A stretch of DNA of 64,000 nucleotides from Polytrichum commune (GCA_950295325.1 OX485804.1:27034001-27098000); one strand, 5' to 3'; positions 22,880-33,847 are shown, counted from the stretch's first letter. Program-made: numbers and translations. Notes: generated by a model not told the origin, from the letters alone.

Positions 22880-25304
22880 CACATCTTGAATAAACATTGC
22901 AACTCTTGACAAAAACACTTGCATATTGGGTTTCATGTCCTCAACTTGGCTTAGCAGTCATCGAAGTTGGGATGAAAATGAACTCAAATTCCAACATGAC
23001 TTCCATTATGAAGCACATGTATTCAAGAACACCCGTATTTCCAAGATTGTCTTGAAATATGAAAAGGATGTCAAGTAGGTTAACATAAAAGAAAAGATAA
23101 TCCACATTTCTTTCTACAATGACTTTGCATTGTATTGAGTCCGGATTTACAAGGAACCCACAACTAATTTACAACTTTTGTTGTCCATAGATAAAGTTTT
23201 GTTCCTCAACTATGTAACAAATGTTGGAGAGAGAGAGAGAGAGAGAGATTCTTTGCCTACAACCATTCTTGGGATGAGCAAATCTCTAAATCAATGGTTT
23301 TTGAACCCACACGAAAGGAAAACAATTATCATTATTATTGGTTTTTTCCTATCAGTATGATGACATGTTTTTCCTTCCATTTATAACCAAATATCTCACT
23401 ATCCAAAAATGATGTAATAAAAATCTCCTTTTGGAATCATTAGTTTTCATATTTGCTTGGTGAAGGCTTTCAATAAATGGCTTACTATAGCATAATAGGT
23501 GGACATAATGTTTTGAGTAGTTCATGAAGGGATGAGCATGCCAACATGCCTTAGGAAACCTCATCAACCAATAATAACAAGAAAATTTGGTTGCTCATGT
23601 GGCCTCTCTGACTTTATGATACCTCTGGAGCTTAAACTCATGTGTTCCAACTTAGGATGTCTATAATTTTTATGGCTATAGGTTCTAAGTTTTTGTTGTC
23701 AATCTCAGTTAGTGAGGTGCGTATACTAGTATGAATTATGACCTATGATGGTTTCTAACATATAGGTACATATCTAAGTCTACAATGTACATATAGTATA
23801 TGAAGGATAACCATTATAGGTCATCTATGAGTTTCATGTCAAAACTCATTGAAAAAAACCCTACAGTTTACATATGTAGCAAGCTCAACTTTCATGTGCC
23901 CTCATTTGGACCTACTAAATATGCTCATGTAACTATTATTTTGTTATCAAACCCCTAAATTATATTCAAAATGCCTAAATGCATTAGGTGAACTCACCTT
24001 CTAAGATCCAACGGTTTTCATCATGTAAACAAAAAAAAATCAAGTTGAAAGTTGAAAAAGACATAACAATTTACAACATCACCCATAAGTTTTTTTTGTT
24101 TTTGTTTTTTTAATTAATACTATTTTTTATTTTTTATTTTTTTAATCACAGTCATCTCATCTTACATTTCTCAAAAACACATTGGAGGTTTTAGTTGAGA
24201 TTAACATTGCGTTATTCTCTAAGTCTATGTCACAATATAGGTTTAATTTGTTGAAGAATATTATGGGAGAGAGAAACTTATCGTCCTATCTAGGCGGTTC
24301 AATGAAGGTCATATTATTTCATAAAACGAAAACATCCACATCATTTTATCTTACGAAATTCGAGTTTTTATTAAGATTTCTTTTGAAACAAACGTTTATT
24401 TTCAAGTCTATCAATGTTTTTTGGGAAATAAATCAAATTTTCAATTCCTAGATTTGAAATTGCTTAGACATGTTGGTAATAGTCACGTGTTCAACTCCAA
24501 GACTCATGGGTGAATGATAACCTCTTCCCCATGGCTTGTTATTTTCTCAATGTGTTGTATCAATAAAATTTGGTTCCAAACTTAAATATGGGTTTCGAAT
24601 CCGTGACTCATGTATGGAGGTCTTGAGACAATTCAATCAATTTGTATGAAAAGGACCCATGTGTGCACACAACTCTCATTTGGACCCACCTTCAACCCTA
24701 GATTATGAGTTTTGGGGGTTTACACACGAGTTTGTAGTTTTATTTGACGAGTGGTCCATTTGACTTCAACTATTGGCCCTCCAATTGTGATGTGATTTAT
24801 AGAGTGGAAATAGACATTTTTAGGGATTGTAGTGAAGAGTTTGTGTAAAAAGAGTAGGTCTTTGCATCCTACAAACCCTTACCCATACATTAGACTTTAA
24901 ATTCTCTCCCGGTGCCACACATTTGTCTTAACATTTCATTGTGTGTGTTTGTGTTAGAAATATTATGCCATGTTAATTAGAGTGGTCCTCGTGACTTGTC
25001 ATGCAACAACAAGTGTCATGTAACCAACTACATAATCATATCCCACTTTGTCATAAATATAATTTTTATTTTAGAATTATGAAGAATTAACCAAAATTGC
25101 CTGACGTCCTTTGCGAGCAGCCGAAACATTATATGACATCCTCTCTAGTTGTTGCTCATTGATTGCAAGACACTTAATGTGGGTTGATAATGAACAATGT
25201 GGGCCGCATTGATAAACCACATGTTTAATGTTGTCCAAGTGTTGTTACTAGAAACAAAACGGCATCAAAGAAAGTAAACTCCAACTATCCACAACCACTG
25301 TATG
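22880..25304. other. No gene; AT-rich with a (GA)11 run
   Basis: GA microsatellite at 23227-23248. Otherwise homopolymer A/T tracts (24085-24140) and no recognised protein or repeat boundary. Confidence 0.4.
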
Positions 25305-25697
25305 TGTAAACCAATGCTAATTTGGTATACATGTGAATGCATTATACCAATAATCCACATCAAGAATACTACCAATAAACTTACTTCTGGGTATCAAAAG
25401 CGTAATGCAGCCAATCAAATATTGGTATTTGGTGAGAATGCCAAAATGAGAAATTTTTTGTGTGCCCGAGTTATTATTTGGGTCAAGACCATCCTAAACC
25501 ATATTGATACTAGGACGATTTTACTTAAGTATGAAGGTTCTTGCATGGTATATAAACCCAAATGCTTAGTAATAAAAAAATAAGAAATAAAATGTCAGAT
25601 ACCATAAGTACCTATACCATATTTATATAAACAAAGGGAAAATTCTCCTTATTGATACCCGAAAGGTAAAGAAAAGAAAAGAAAAAGATGATTCCGG
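25305..25697 (+). repeat. Dispersed repeat pair member (partner 17970-18365)
   Basis: Same orientation and block order as 17970-18365. It lies 117 bp upstream of a T2 MITE, while the partner has a 5S-SINE downstream, so the later insertions are independent. Confidence 0.6.
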
Positions 25698-25814
25698 ACC
25701 AACAATGGTGTAAACGTTTCCTTAAGTGATAAGCTTACATGTGACCCACAAACTTGGATACAGAAGTAGCCCACAGCTTAAAGTATGCGTGCATGGCCAC
25801 TTGGATGTGGTTTA

Positions 25815-26313
25815 GGGCCACTTCACACACGAGACTGAGAGCCCGTGACCATTACACTTCAAGCGCTCTCATTGGTGGAAAAGGCAGAGCTGGTCCAAGT
25901 TCGCTTCACACTAGGCTTGAGGGACCAACGGAGCATGTGAATGCAAGATGGCTGTAAAATCTACATGGATTCCTACATGGCATCGAATGGATCATGTTCC
26001 ATGGTCACTTGGACTCTTTTCGAAAACCCCCTCTTGGAGGTAGGCCTGACACAAAACCGGGAAACCATGGCACTCCGAATGTTCACAACCGTTGATTTAT
26101 TCTATTGTATCATGTGTGAGGACCCGCATGAATATAAAGCCATTGAAATAGCATTTGGTCGAGGGCCTGGTCACACATGACTTCAAACTACACTTAAGGG
26201 TCCGTGACCACACTACATGATTTTGGAGGTGTGTTGGGACGGCCTTTAGACACTTTCTTTTGGGCTCTCACAATTTCATGGTCACAACTCTTGGCTTGTG
26301 TGCGAAGTGGCCC
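25815..26313 (+). mobile_element. Harbinger-like MITE, TTA target duplication (family T2, copy b)
   Basis: 499 bp with ends GGGCCACTTCACACACGAG and (right end inverted) GGGCCACTTCGCACACAAG, flanked by TTA at 25812-25814 and 26314-26316. The interior includes TGGATTCCTACATGG and CATGTGTGAGGACC. It is nearly collinear with the inverted 503-bp copy at 58725. Confidence 0.9.
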
Positions 26314-26325
26314 TTAGACTGCAAT

Positions 26326-27305
26326 GTGCGGGGAGATTTTTGAGCATAATTGGTTGAGATCCTGGTTTTTCCAAGTCCAACCGGTTACATGTTGTGATCT
26401 TTCGGTTTTTCTTTATTAATTTGAGGTATAGTGTATAGATTCCTCGACGATGATCGGCAACTTTCCTGAAGTCTTGAACTTCAACCAGTTGTCTCTCATA
26501 CTCTCAACCGGTTATGTCTCAAACTCTCAACCGGCTATGTCTCAAACTCTCAAACCGGTTACCTTTCAAACTCTCAACCAGTTACCTTTCAAACTCTCAA
26601 ACCGGTTATCTCTCAAACTCTCAAACCGGTTATCTCTCAAACTCTCAACCGGCTAAGTCTCAAACTCTCAAACCGGTTACCTTTCAAACTCTTAACCGGT
26701 TATCTCTCAAACTCAACCGGTTATCTCTTAAACTTAACCGGTTATCTCTTAAACTCTCAAACCAGTTATGTCTCAAACTCTCAACCGGCTATGTCGCAAA
26801 CTCTCAAACTGGTTACCTTTCAAACTCTTAACCGGTTATCTCTCAAACTCAACCGTTTATCTCTTAAACTTAACCGGTTATCTCTTAAACTCTCAAACCG
26901 GTTATGTCTCAAACTCTCAACCGGCTATGTCGCAAACTCTCAAACTGGTTACCTTTCAAACTCTTAACCGGTTATCTCTCAAACTCAACCGGTTATCTCT
27001 TAAACTCTCAAACTGGTTATGTCTCAAACTCTCAACCGGCTATGTCTCAAACTCTCAAACCGGTTACCTTTCAAACTCTTAACCGGTTATCTCTCAAAGT
27101 CTTAACCGGTTATCTCTCAAACTCAACCGGTTATGTCTCAAACGCTCAAACCGGTTATGTCTCAAACTCTCAAACCGGTTACCTTTCAAACTCTTAACCG
27201 GTCATCTCTCAACCTCTTCCGTTTATCTCGTACACTTAACTGGTTATCTCGTAAACTCACAACCAGTTCATGTGCAACTAGCGATCGGTTGTCCCCTGTT
27301 CACTG
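26326..27305 (+). repeat. CCGGTT-bearing dispersed repeat, family P (copy 5, expanded)
   Basis: Left part as in other copies (GGGGAGATTTTTGAGCATAA, TTCCAAGTCCAACCGGTTAC, TTTATTAATTTGAGG). The right part ends CAACTAGCGATCGGTTGTCC. Between them, where other copies hold two or three motifs, sits a minisatellite (next entry). Confidence 0.85.
26505..27262 (+). repeat. Minisatellite, ~34 units of 21-24 bp
   Basis: Unit consensus CTCTCAAACCGGTTATCTCTCAAA with variants (AACCGGCTATGTC, TTACCTTTC). Unit types recur in fixed order, giving a higher-order repeat: the same unit series starts 136 bp apart at 26768 and 26904, with a shortened third period after 27018. Because the unit is near 24 or 21 bp, long plus-strand frames stay open (26450-27197), but these are products of the repeat, not genes. 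Confidence 0.95.
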
Positions 27306-28214
27306 ATACACTAAAGCCACTTGCTACATTCCACATTGCCAAAGCTTCACTCCACTAGATCACATTGCTTGGTGAAATATATAAACTAAAGCTGCAGAGA
27401 AATTAGTACAATGCACTAGACCCTGTGATCGACACAGAACACAAGAGACAACTCTTTGGCTCTATGACAGTTCTCGTGTACTGGCTTAGGGATTCGTGGT
27501 GTCTACGTAACCTCATCCATTTCGGAGGTGATAAATGCAGTGAATTATGTTATAGCATGTAAATGACTAGTTTCTACATGATTAGGTCATCTTCAAATTC
27601 ATGGAAGATTACATGATTTGCATTGCGTACAGCTATTTGTGAAGTAGAGGAGGTGAAACCCATGAGTCCGGTCCCAGAACTTGAGGTTATGAGGATTATC
27701 ACAAAGTCACCCAATTTCTTCTTAATGCTTGAAATTACCATTCACCAAAGTGGTGTCAGACTATTGAAAATTGGCTTTCTAACTTGTCCTACGAGGATGG
27801 GTGGGGCCAAGGTAAACCTTGTATGGGTTGTTCCAGGATTTAGGGCGGTGAAGTCCATGTGCATACTTTGTTTTTAAATCTTGAAGTTCTCTCAAAGTTT
27901 GAGAGGTGGAAAAAGGAGGTCCCAAAAAGTTTCACCCAACTTTCAAAATAGGCTACAGTGTACGACAAGCTACTGAGCTTTTAATAGATTTTTTCTCAAA
28001 GAAGGATCAAACCCACGGTTTGTCCCTCTTTTGAAAGGCTCTATGGATAATAACTCTAGTGTGTGAGATAGAAATGATCGATTTCCAAGAGTACACTTTT
28101 TGTCTAATTAGTGTGGGTTTAGGGTTTTGGAGTTACGTTTTACTCTAACTTTTTTGCCAACATTATTGTTCTTCCAACTGAGTACATCATATTCTTTGAT
28201 GTGCATACTAACTA
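27306..28214. other. No gene recognised
   Basis: The open plus-strand frame at 27623-27877 lacks an ATG start and resembles nothing I know. Confidence 0.35.
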
Positions 28215-28557
28215 CACTAAAATTTGATATTTAGTGTCACCAATTCTAATTGGCTTGCTCAATACTAATTGTAAACCGCGGTATAGTGTCACCCAACATT
28301 ATTTGTCATTCCTTGTACATTTTTTGGGGGGGATTATAGATTTACAGTGTTGTGATTACTGTCACAAACCAAGTGATTTTTCGTCCAAATTTAAATCATC
28401 CATGACAATATTCCATCACAAGTTGCTGGCAAGAGAAGGTAGGGTTTTGGCCAATGGATGAACTCATCCATCATCCATGACAAGATTTGTTCACTTATTC
28501 ATAAGTGTCATCTGAAAAGTTTAACATACCATATGTCACTAAATATCATATTTAGTG
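28215..28557 (+). mobile_element. TA-flanked MITE, family M2 (copy a)
   Basis: 343 bp, TA at 28213-28214 and 28558-28559. Ends: CACTAAAATTTGATATTTAG and, inverted from the right, CACTAAATATGATATTTAGT. Interior blocks: CTTGCTCAATACTAATTG, ACCGCGGTATAGTGTC, TTATTTGTCATTCCTTG. Copies at 39442 (inverted), 45605 and 60331. Confidence 0.85.
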
Positions 28558-28667
28558 TACTTATGTTAATTGGGTAAAAAATGATACTGTCAGTAAAATG
28601 TACAGCAATGTGGAACTCCAAATGGTTACCCACACTAATTAGACAAAAACGGTGGTTACGGGCATCT

Positions 28668-30190
28668 GAAGCCACACGAAAACGTATAATCTTCCATGAC
28701 CTGCAAGATTACAAACACATTTCCAGGACACATTTTCAATTATGCAGTGTTAAGTGCTCCTAGGCTCCTAGAGCTGATTTTTCACCTCATTCTACGACAG
28801 TTGCTTTGCTTCCTGTTTAATTTAGTCTTGCTCCAACCAACACAGATCCTATGGAACACTCCGACACAAATACACGTGACGGGATCCTAATTGGGAGGAA
28901 GAAACAAGAAACCTTTGGACTGATATCTTAGCTTAATGTGATATAGAAGTGATCAATGTCAGAAATCAGAAGTATAAACGAGAACCTGAAGCCAGATGAT
29001 CAGCACAGTCTTCCGTGATGGAGACTCATCACAAATATATTTCCAGCATGCACTTTCGATTACAGAGTAACTGCTCCGAGGCTCATAGAGCTGATTTTTC
29101 ACCTCACTATTGGCTTTGCCTCCTTGTTTATTTGTTATATCTTCCTCCAACCAACCCAGATCCAAATCAGAACACTCCAACACAAACGCAGCTGCCCTGA
29201 ACCTTGGCAGGAAGAAACGAGAAACCTTTGGATTAATAAGCTTAGGGTGATATAGCAGTGATCAATGGCAGAGAGTAAATGTGAGGACCTGAAGCCAAGA
29301 TGATGAATCACAATGTCCAGTGGCGGAGACTCCTCACAAATATATTTCCAGCATACACTTTCAATTACACAGATAGCTGCTCTGAGACTCATAGAGCTGG
29401 ATTTTCACCTCACCTCACTGTTGGGTTTGCCTCCTTATCTCTTTTTATCTTGCTCCAACCAACCCGGATTCAAAACGGAACACTCCGTTGGAAACACAGC
29501 TGACCTGAACCTTGGGAGGAATAAACTATAAACCTTTGGACTGATAAGCTTAGTGTGATATAAAAGTCATCAATGTCAGGAGTAAATATGAGAAACCTGA
29601 AGCCAGATGATCAGCACATTCTTACATGATGGAGACACATCACAAGTATATTTCAGCGAACACTTTCAATTACACAGTGTAACTGCAACAAGACTCTTAG
29701 AGTTGTTTTTTCCACCTCACCTCACTGTTTGATTTGCTTCCATTCTCATTTTATCTTGCTCCAACCAACCCAGATTCAAAATGGGGCACTCCACCGCAAA
29801 CACAGCTGACCTGAACCCTTGGGAGGAACAAAACTTTGGACTGAGTATGCAAGAGAGAGTAAATATGAGAACCTGAAGCCAGATAACCAAGCATAATCTT
29901 GCATGATTGGGCTCCTACTTTTCCACCTTTCTCCAACCAACACGGATCTAATGGAACACTAGTACTTGGAAAGAATAAGAAGCTTCAAACTGATATATTT
30001 TGAGAAATAGAAGTAATGAATTTCACCTGAAGCAGCTTCAGATTATGAAGCAACATAATCTTACACGACCGAGATCTATTTCCAGCCTAGATTCTCAATT
30101 ACGTATGCAGTGTAACTACTCCTACTAAGGCTCCTCCTCGGGAGCTCAGAGAGCGATGATGCTTTGCTTCTAAGAGCAATCGGGTCCCAG
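28668..30190. repeat. Tandem array, ~305-bp unit, about 5.5 copies
   Basis: Units start at about 28668, 28988, 29291, 29599, 29875 and (partial) 30029, marked by CCTGAAGCCAGATGATCAGC and, within each, CATAGAGCTGATTTTTCACC and TCCAACCAACCCAGATCC. The second to fourth units are most alike; the outer ones are diverged or truncated. The array lies immediately 3' of the Kir gene. A minus-strand phrase VIES-x-CWKYIC-x-ESP is kept open in two or three units, but no conserved start, stop or splice pattern supports coding. Confidence 0.9.
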
Positions 30191-30704
30191 CACAAGGGTT
30201 ATCCCCGCACACTGCTCCTTAAACCAAGCTTACTTACACTTACTCATTTTCGTTTGTGCACACCTTCGACGAGCGATCATTCATAAATCAGGTCAAAAGA
30301 ATTGATTCCAATCGGCCGTTTCCCACCACCTTGGATTTATGTACAACGACGACAGATTCATGTACAACACTACATGCCTTTTCGTGGATGCGCACATCAA
30401 CTCCAATTAGACTCGAGGATCTTCGAGCCACTCCGAGAAATCCTTTCAAGGACACAGCATGATTGCCGTAGTTGCGCTGGAGTCGCAAAGATGGCGACAA
30501 CCGGAGACAACCGCAATCCAAAAATTACAATAGGCCAGCGACGGTTTTTCTAATAAGGTCAATACAACACAATCCGCAGCTTACATTGCTTTAAAGCGCG
30601 GCGTTCGCGTTCGGCCTTGTGCTTGCAAGCAAGGCTTGGGGTTTAGGGTTTCGAGAGCGCTGTGCATGCAAAGTCTGGTTGAATGATGTGTTGAAAGCAC
30701 AGCT

Positions 30705-32231
30705 TTAGTTCGGAGAGAGCGCCAATTCGAGTGCCTGTGAAGCGCAAGCGATGAGAGGACCCCGATTGGCATCTGCGGCCGACAGGGGTTGCTGTAGGGT
30801 TTGGTGCACGCGGCTAGCGAGCTCCACGAGCTGCTTCTTGAGGGCTTGCGAGCGAGCTTCAGCTGCCGCAAGCTTCTGTTCGTAGGCCTGGTCACTGCAC
30901 TCTGACGTCATGAACGAGAACGCATGGTCCCTGCCAATCTCCGGCATACTCTGGGAGCTTTTGGGACAGATATCCTCCTCCTCCTGCTCCTCAAGTAGCA
31001 CTGAGCTTTCTGAGGCTGTTCGAAGAAGACTGCGAGGTTTGATGTCGTAATGATGATGATGATGATGGAGGTTGTTATTGTTGCGGAGGTGCGTTGGGGT
31101 GAGAAAATCCCACATTCTGACCTCGCCTTCCTCATTTCCGACGTCCGATTTGGGCACGAAATTGTACCTGCCAGCGTGAGAGATCGGTGGCAATGTGGCT
31201 GACGAATCGGGACGGGTCAGGAGGCTGGTGGAGACCGGTAATAGCGAGTCGAATTTCGCAAAGTCAACGCACCGCCGTCCATTAGCGGACCGGAACACCA
31301 TGGTCTCGTGTCGGAAGTCTTTCCGCATGTCTTTGGGTAAGTAGGAGTGGCGGGCTTGGAGTTTACAAGAAGTGGAAGCGTCCACTCCTTCCAACAACAC
31401 CAGAATCTCCATGTCGGCGTCCTCGAGCTCCTCGATGCTCAGACCGAACAGGGGGCTTGTGCTTGTGATGGGATGCTTCACGGAGCAGGGGAGGCCAAGG
31501 AACACCTGATTCCCGCCAATTACAGGGAGTGAAGTGAAATGGAAGACAGTTTCGTCGTCTCTCCCTCCCAGCATGTTGTTGAACCCTATGAGGAGCCGCA
31601 CATTGGCCTCAATAATCTGGTGCTTCCGTATATTGGCTATGCGGAGGGAGATCACGGGAACCCCATCCTCATCGTGCATGGTGACATATCGGCTGAAGAT
31701 CACCGTCTGTGCCCTCCGTGCTGGCCTTGAGAATCTCACATAAAACACTCCCAGCAGCGAGTACATCACCAGGAGGCTGGCCAGCGATTGCACCACCACC
31801 ATGATGTTCGTGAGCGTGCAGCTCGGATCTGGGGTCAGGTCACCGCCGTACCCGATCGTCATCGAGGTTTGCACGCTGAACCAGAGTGCGTGCTTGTACT
31901 CCATCACCCCCGGAATGCAATTGTTGTTGTATGCGTCGTAGTAGTAGGGCACCGCGAACCCTCCGAACAGCAGGAGGTATGTTATGCATAGGATTCCTAT
32001 GAACCGCATGTTAGGCATGTTCACTAAGGTGTGGAATAAATCCCCCCAGTACAGAAACGTCTTCGGTAACCCCCGCGTCTCCACATTCAACCGCCCTTTC
32101 TCGTCCACCAGAGGTAGCTTTTGTAATCTGCGCTGCCGGACCAAGAACGGCGCTGTCATTGTTGCCATCCTTCCTAACCCCTCCCCCCCGCCTCCCCACG
32201 GCCCACTCGCAAACCTCCCTAATGCCTTCAT
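30705..32231 (-). CDS. Kir-type (inward-rectifier family) potassium channel, single exon
   Basis: An intronless frame of 508 codons from the ATG at 32231; an upstream in-frame TTG is not a credible start. The architecture is that of eukaryotic Kir channels: N-terminal cytosolic segment, slide-helix region near 58-72, TM1 about 76-97, pore helix and filter TIGYGGD with GYG at 127-129, TM2 about 140-165, then the immunoglobulin-like cytoplasmic domain (about 175-345). Hallmarks include FSRPARRAQTVIFS after TM2 (basic residues R166, R169, R172, R173 where animal channels bind PIP2), LRIANIRKHQIIEANVRL and HPITSTSPLFGLSIEELE. It should form a tetrameric K+ channel; which membrane is unknown. The tail after about 345 is unlike animal Kir: an Asn/His run (NNNNLHHHHHHYD), an acidic run and a terminal Ala/Leu/Lys coiled coil (about 450-490). 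I know of no flowering-plant member. Confidence 0.93.
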   Translation of the reverse strand: MKALGRFASGPWGGGGEGLGRMATMTAPFLVRQRRLQKLPLVDEKGRLNVETRGLPKTFLYWGDLFHTLVNMPNMRFIGILCITYLLLFGGFAVPYYYDAYNNNCIPGVMEYKHALWFSVQTSMTIGYGGDLTPDPSCTLTNIMVVVQSLASLLVMYSLLGVFYVRFSRPARRAQTVIFSRYVTMHDEDGVPVISLRIANIRKHQIIEANVRLLIGFNNMLGGRDDETVFHFTSLPVIGGNQVFLGLPCSVKHPITSTSPLFGLSIEELEDADMEILVLLEGVDASTSCKLQARHSYLPKDMRKDFRHETMVFRSANGRRCVDFAKFDSLLPVSTSLLTRPDSSATLPPISHAGRYNFVPKSDVGNEEGEVRMWDFLTPTHLRNNNNLHHHHHHYDIKPRSLLRTASESSVLLEEQEEEDICPKSSQSMPEIGRDHAFSFMTSECSDQAYEQKLAAAEARSQALKKQLVELASRVHQTLQQPLSAADANRGPLIACASQALELALSPN

Positions 32232-32248
32232 CACCAACCTTCAAACAG

Positions 32249-33170
32249 CCTTCAATCAATAAGCGCTGACCAACTAATTAATTCCTATCCAGAAAACAGC
32301 CTCCCCTATACATACGAGCTCGTGTGCATTCCCTTCCCATACATCTTTCTCCTATTAGTCACATGCAAAGCTGCCAAGGCCTGGAGCTCTTCGAATTCTC
32401 GAAACCCTACCTCTAACTACCTCTCTGTCTCCTCCCCTCTCCCAAGCTCGCCAGCTCCGCCTCACCAATCCTCAACTGCCTTCGATCAATAAGCGCTACT
32501 AATTAATTCCTCTCGATCAAAAAACAACCTCCCCCCTACATAAGACCTGGCACGCATTCCCTTCCCATACTCCTTGCTCCTATTCTTTGCATGCAAACAT
32601 GCATACTGTGAACTCTGTCCAAGCCTGGACCTCTTTGAATTCCCCAAACCCTACCTCTCTGTCTCGGTGTGTTTCTCTCCCTCCCCCTCCCCGAAGCTCC
32701 CAACCTCAGCCTCCCTCGGCCTTCGATCAATAAGCGCTACTAATTAATTCCTCTCGAACAAACATCTTCCCCATACGTAAAAGCTCGTAAGCAGTTCTTT
32801 CCCTTACATCTTTCTCCTACTCTTCACATGCAAAGCTGCATACTCTGCCAAGGCCTGGGGGCTCTTTGAATTCTCCAAAACTTTCCTCGTCCTACATCTC
32901 TGTCTGTCTGTCTGTCTCCCTCCCAAAGCTCCCAACCTCAGCCTCCCCAATCCTCCAACAGCCTTCCATCAAGCGTGACTAGTTAATTCCTCTCAATCAA
33001 AACCGACCTCCCCCCCCCCCCAATACATACAAACTCGTAGAATTCCCTTCCCAAACACCTTTCTCCTATTCCTCACACGCAAAGCTGCACGCTGTGAACT
33101 CCGCCAGAGCCTCGGGCTCTTTGAATCCCCCAAACCCTACCCGAAGGTCCCAACCTCAGCTTCCCTCCTC
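32249..33170. repeat. Tandem array, ~235-bp unit, 4 copies, upstream of Kir ATG
   Basis: Units start at 32251, 32481, 32722 and about 32964, marked by TTCGATCAATAAGCGCTACT, then AATTAATTCCTCTC, CATTCCCTTCCCATAC, CACATGCAAAGCTGC and AACCCTACCTCTC. The first unit begins about 20 bp 5' of the channel's ATG, so the array occupies the gene's leader and core promoter. The repeats are CT-rich on the plus strand. No TATA position can be fixed. Confidence 0.9.
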
Positions 33171-33697
33171 ACAGCCACAGCAGGGACACCTCCCACCCCT
33201 TGTGCTTGGCCTTCAGATAGAGCTTAAAGTAATCAGGCCCGAGAGACAAACAAAACCTCCTCCTCATTGCGGGCGACGCATCATCATATCGCAGCCGCGC
33301 TCGTCCCCTCGACAAACAAACCACAACCAACTTCACCAGCTAGCGCCCGCCCCGAATTCATTCATTCATCATCGATCGAACCGCTCCGCCCCGCCACGCC
33401 ACGCCACGCCCCCCGCCAAATGCACAACAATAGTCCTCAACAGGTGTGCCGCATCCCCTGTTTCACTTCACTGTTGATGGCTTCTGTCTGTTTGATTGAT
33501 TGTGAGCCAGCCAGCCGGCCTGCCGGCCGGCCGCACAAACAAACAACGGTCACAAAGACGCAAGCAAGCATCCGAATGCAAGGATTGTGTGCACGACTAC
33601 CAATGCTTGTTGGTCGTCGTCTTGTTCACTTGCCACAGTGACAAGTAAGTGAGTGAGTGGAGTGAGAAGATGAAGTTGACTGAGGTGGGTAACTTAC

Positions 33698-33847
33698 CTT
33701 GAAGTAATTGACAAGAAACTCGTCGTCGTTTGCTTGATATTCGTGAAAGCGTGACACTTGGCTTGCCATAGAGGTTGAAAGCATCATCATAACTTCTTGG
33801 GTCTCCCAATCCCATTCTCCCAAGCCTTGCACGCAGGATAAGTTCAT
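33698..33847 (-). CDS. Candidate first exon or upstream ORF, unknown protein
   Basis: From an ATG at 33847, 50 codons (MNLSCVQGLGEWDWETQEVM ... DEFLVNYFK) run into a textbook splice donor AAG|GTAAGT at 33698/33697, phase 0. The sequence looks protein-like but matches no family I know. Splicing to the nearest acceptor before the Kir ATG would not keep the channel's frame, so if transcribed with Kir it would be an upstream ORF in a leader exon. Otherwise it may be the start of a separate gene whose later exons I cannot find. Confidence 0.3.

Noticed and set aside
26450-27197. Overlapping 68-105-codon plus-strand ORFs with SNSQTGYL-like repeats
   Set aside because: They are translations of the 21-24-bp minisatellite; any frame stays open, and the unexpanded sister copies have no such ORF.
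32232-32237. N-terminal extension of the Kir frame by two codons
   Set aside because: Those codons are TTG and GTG; the first ATG in frame is at 32231.
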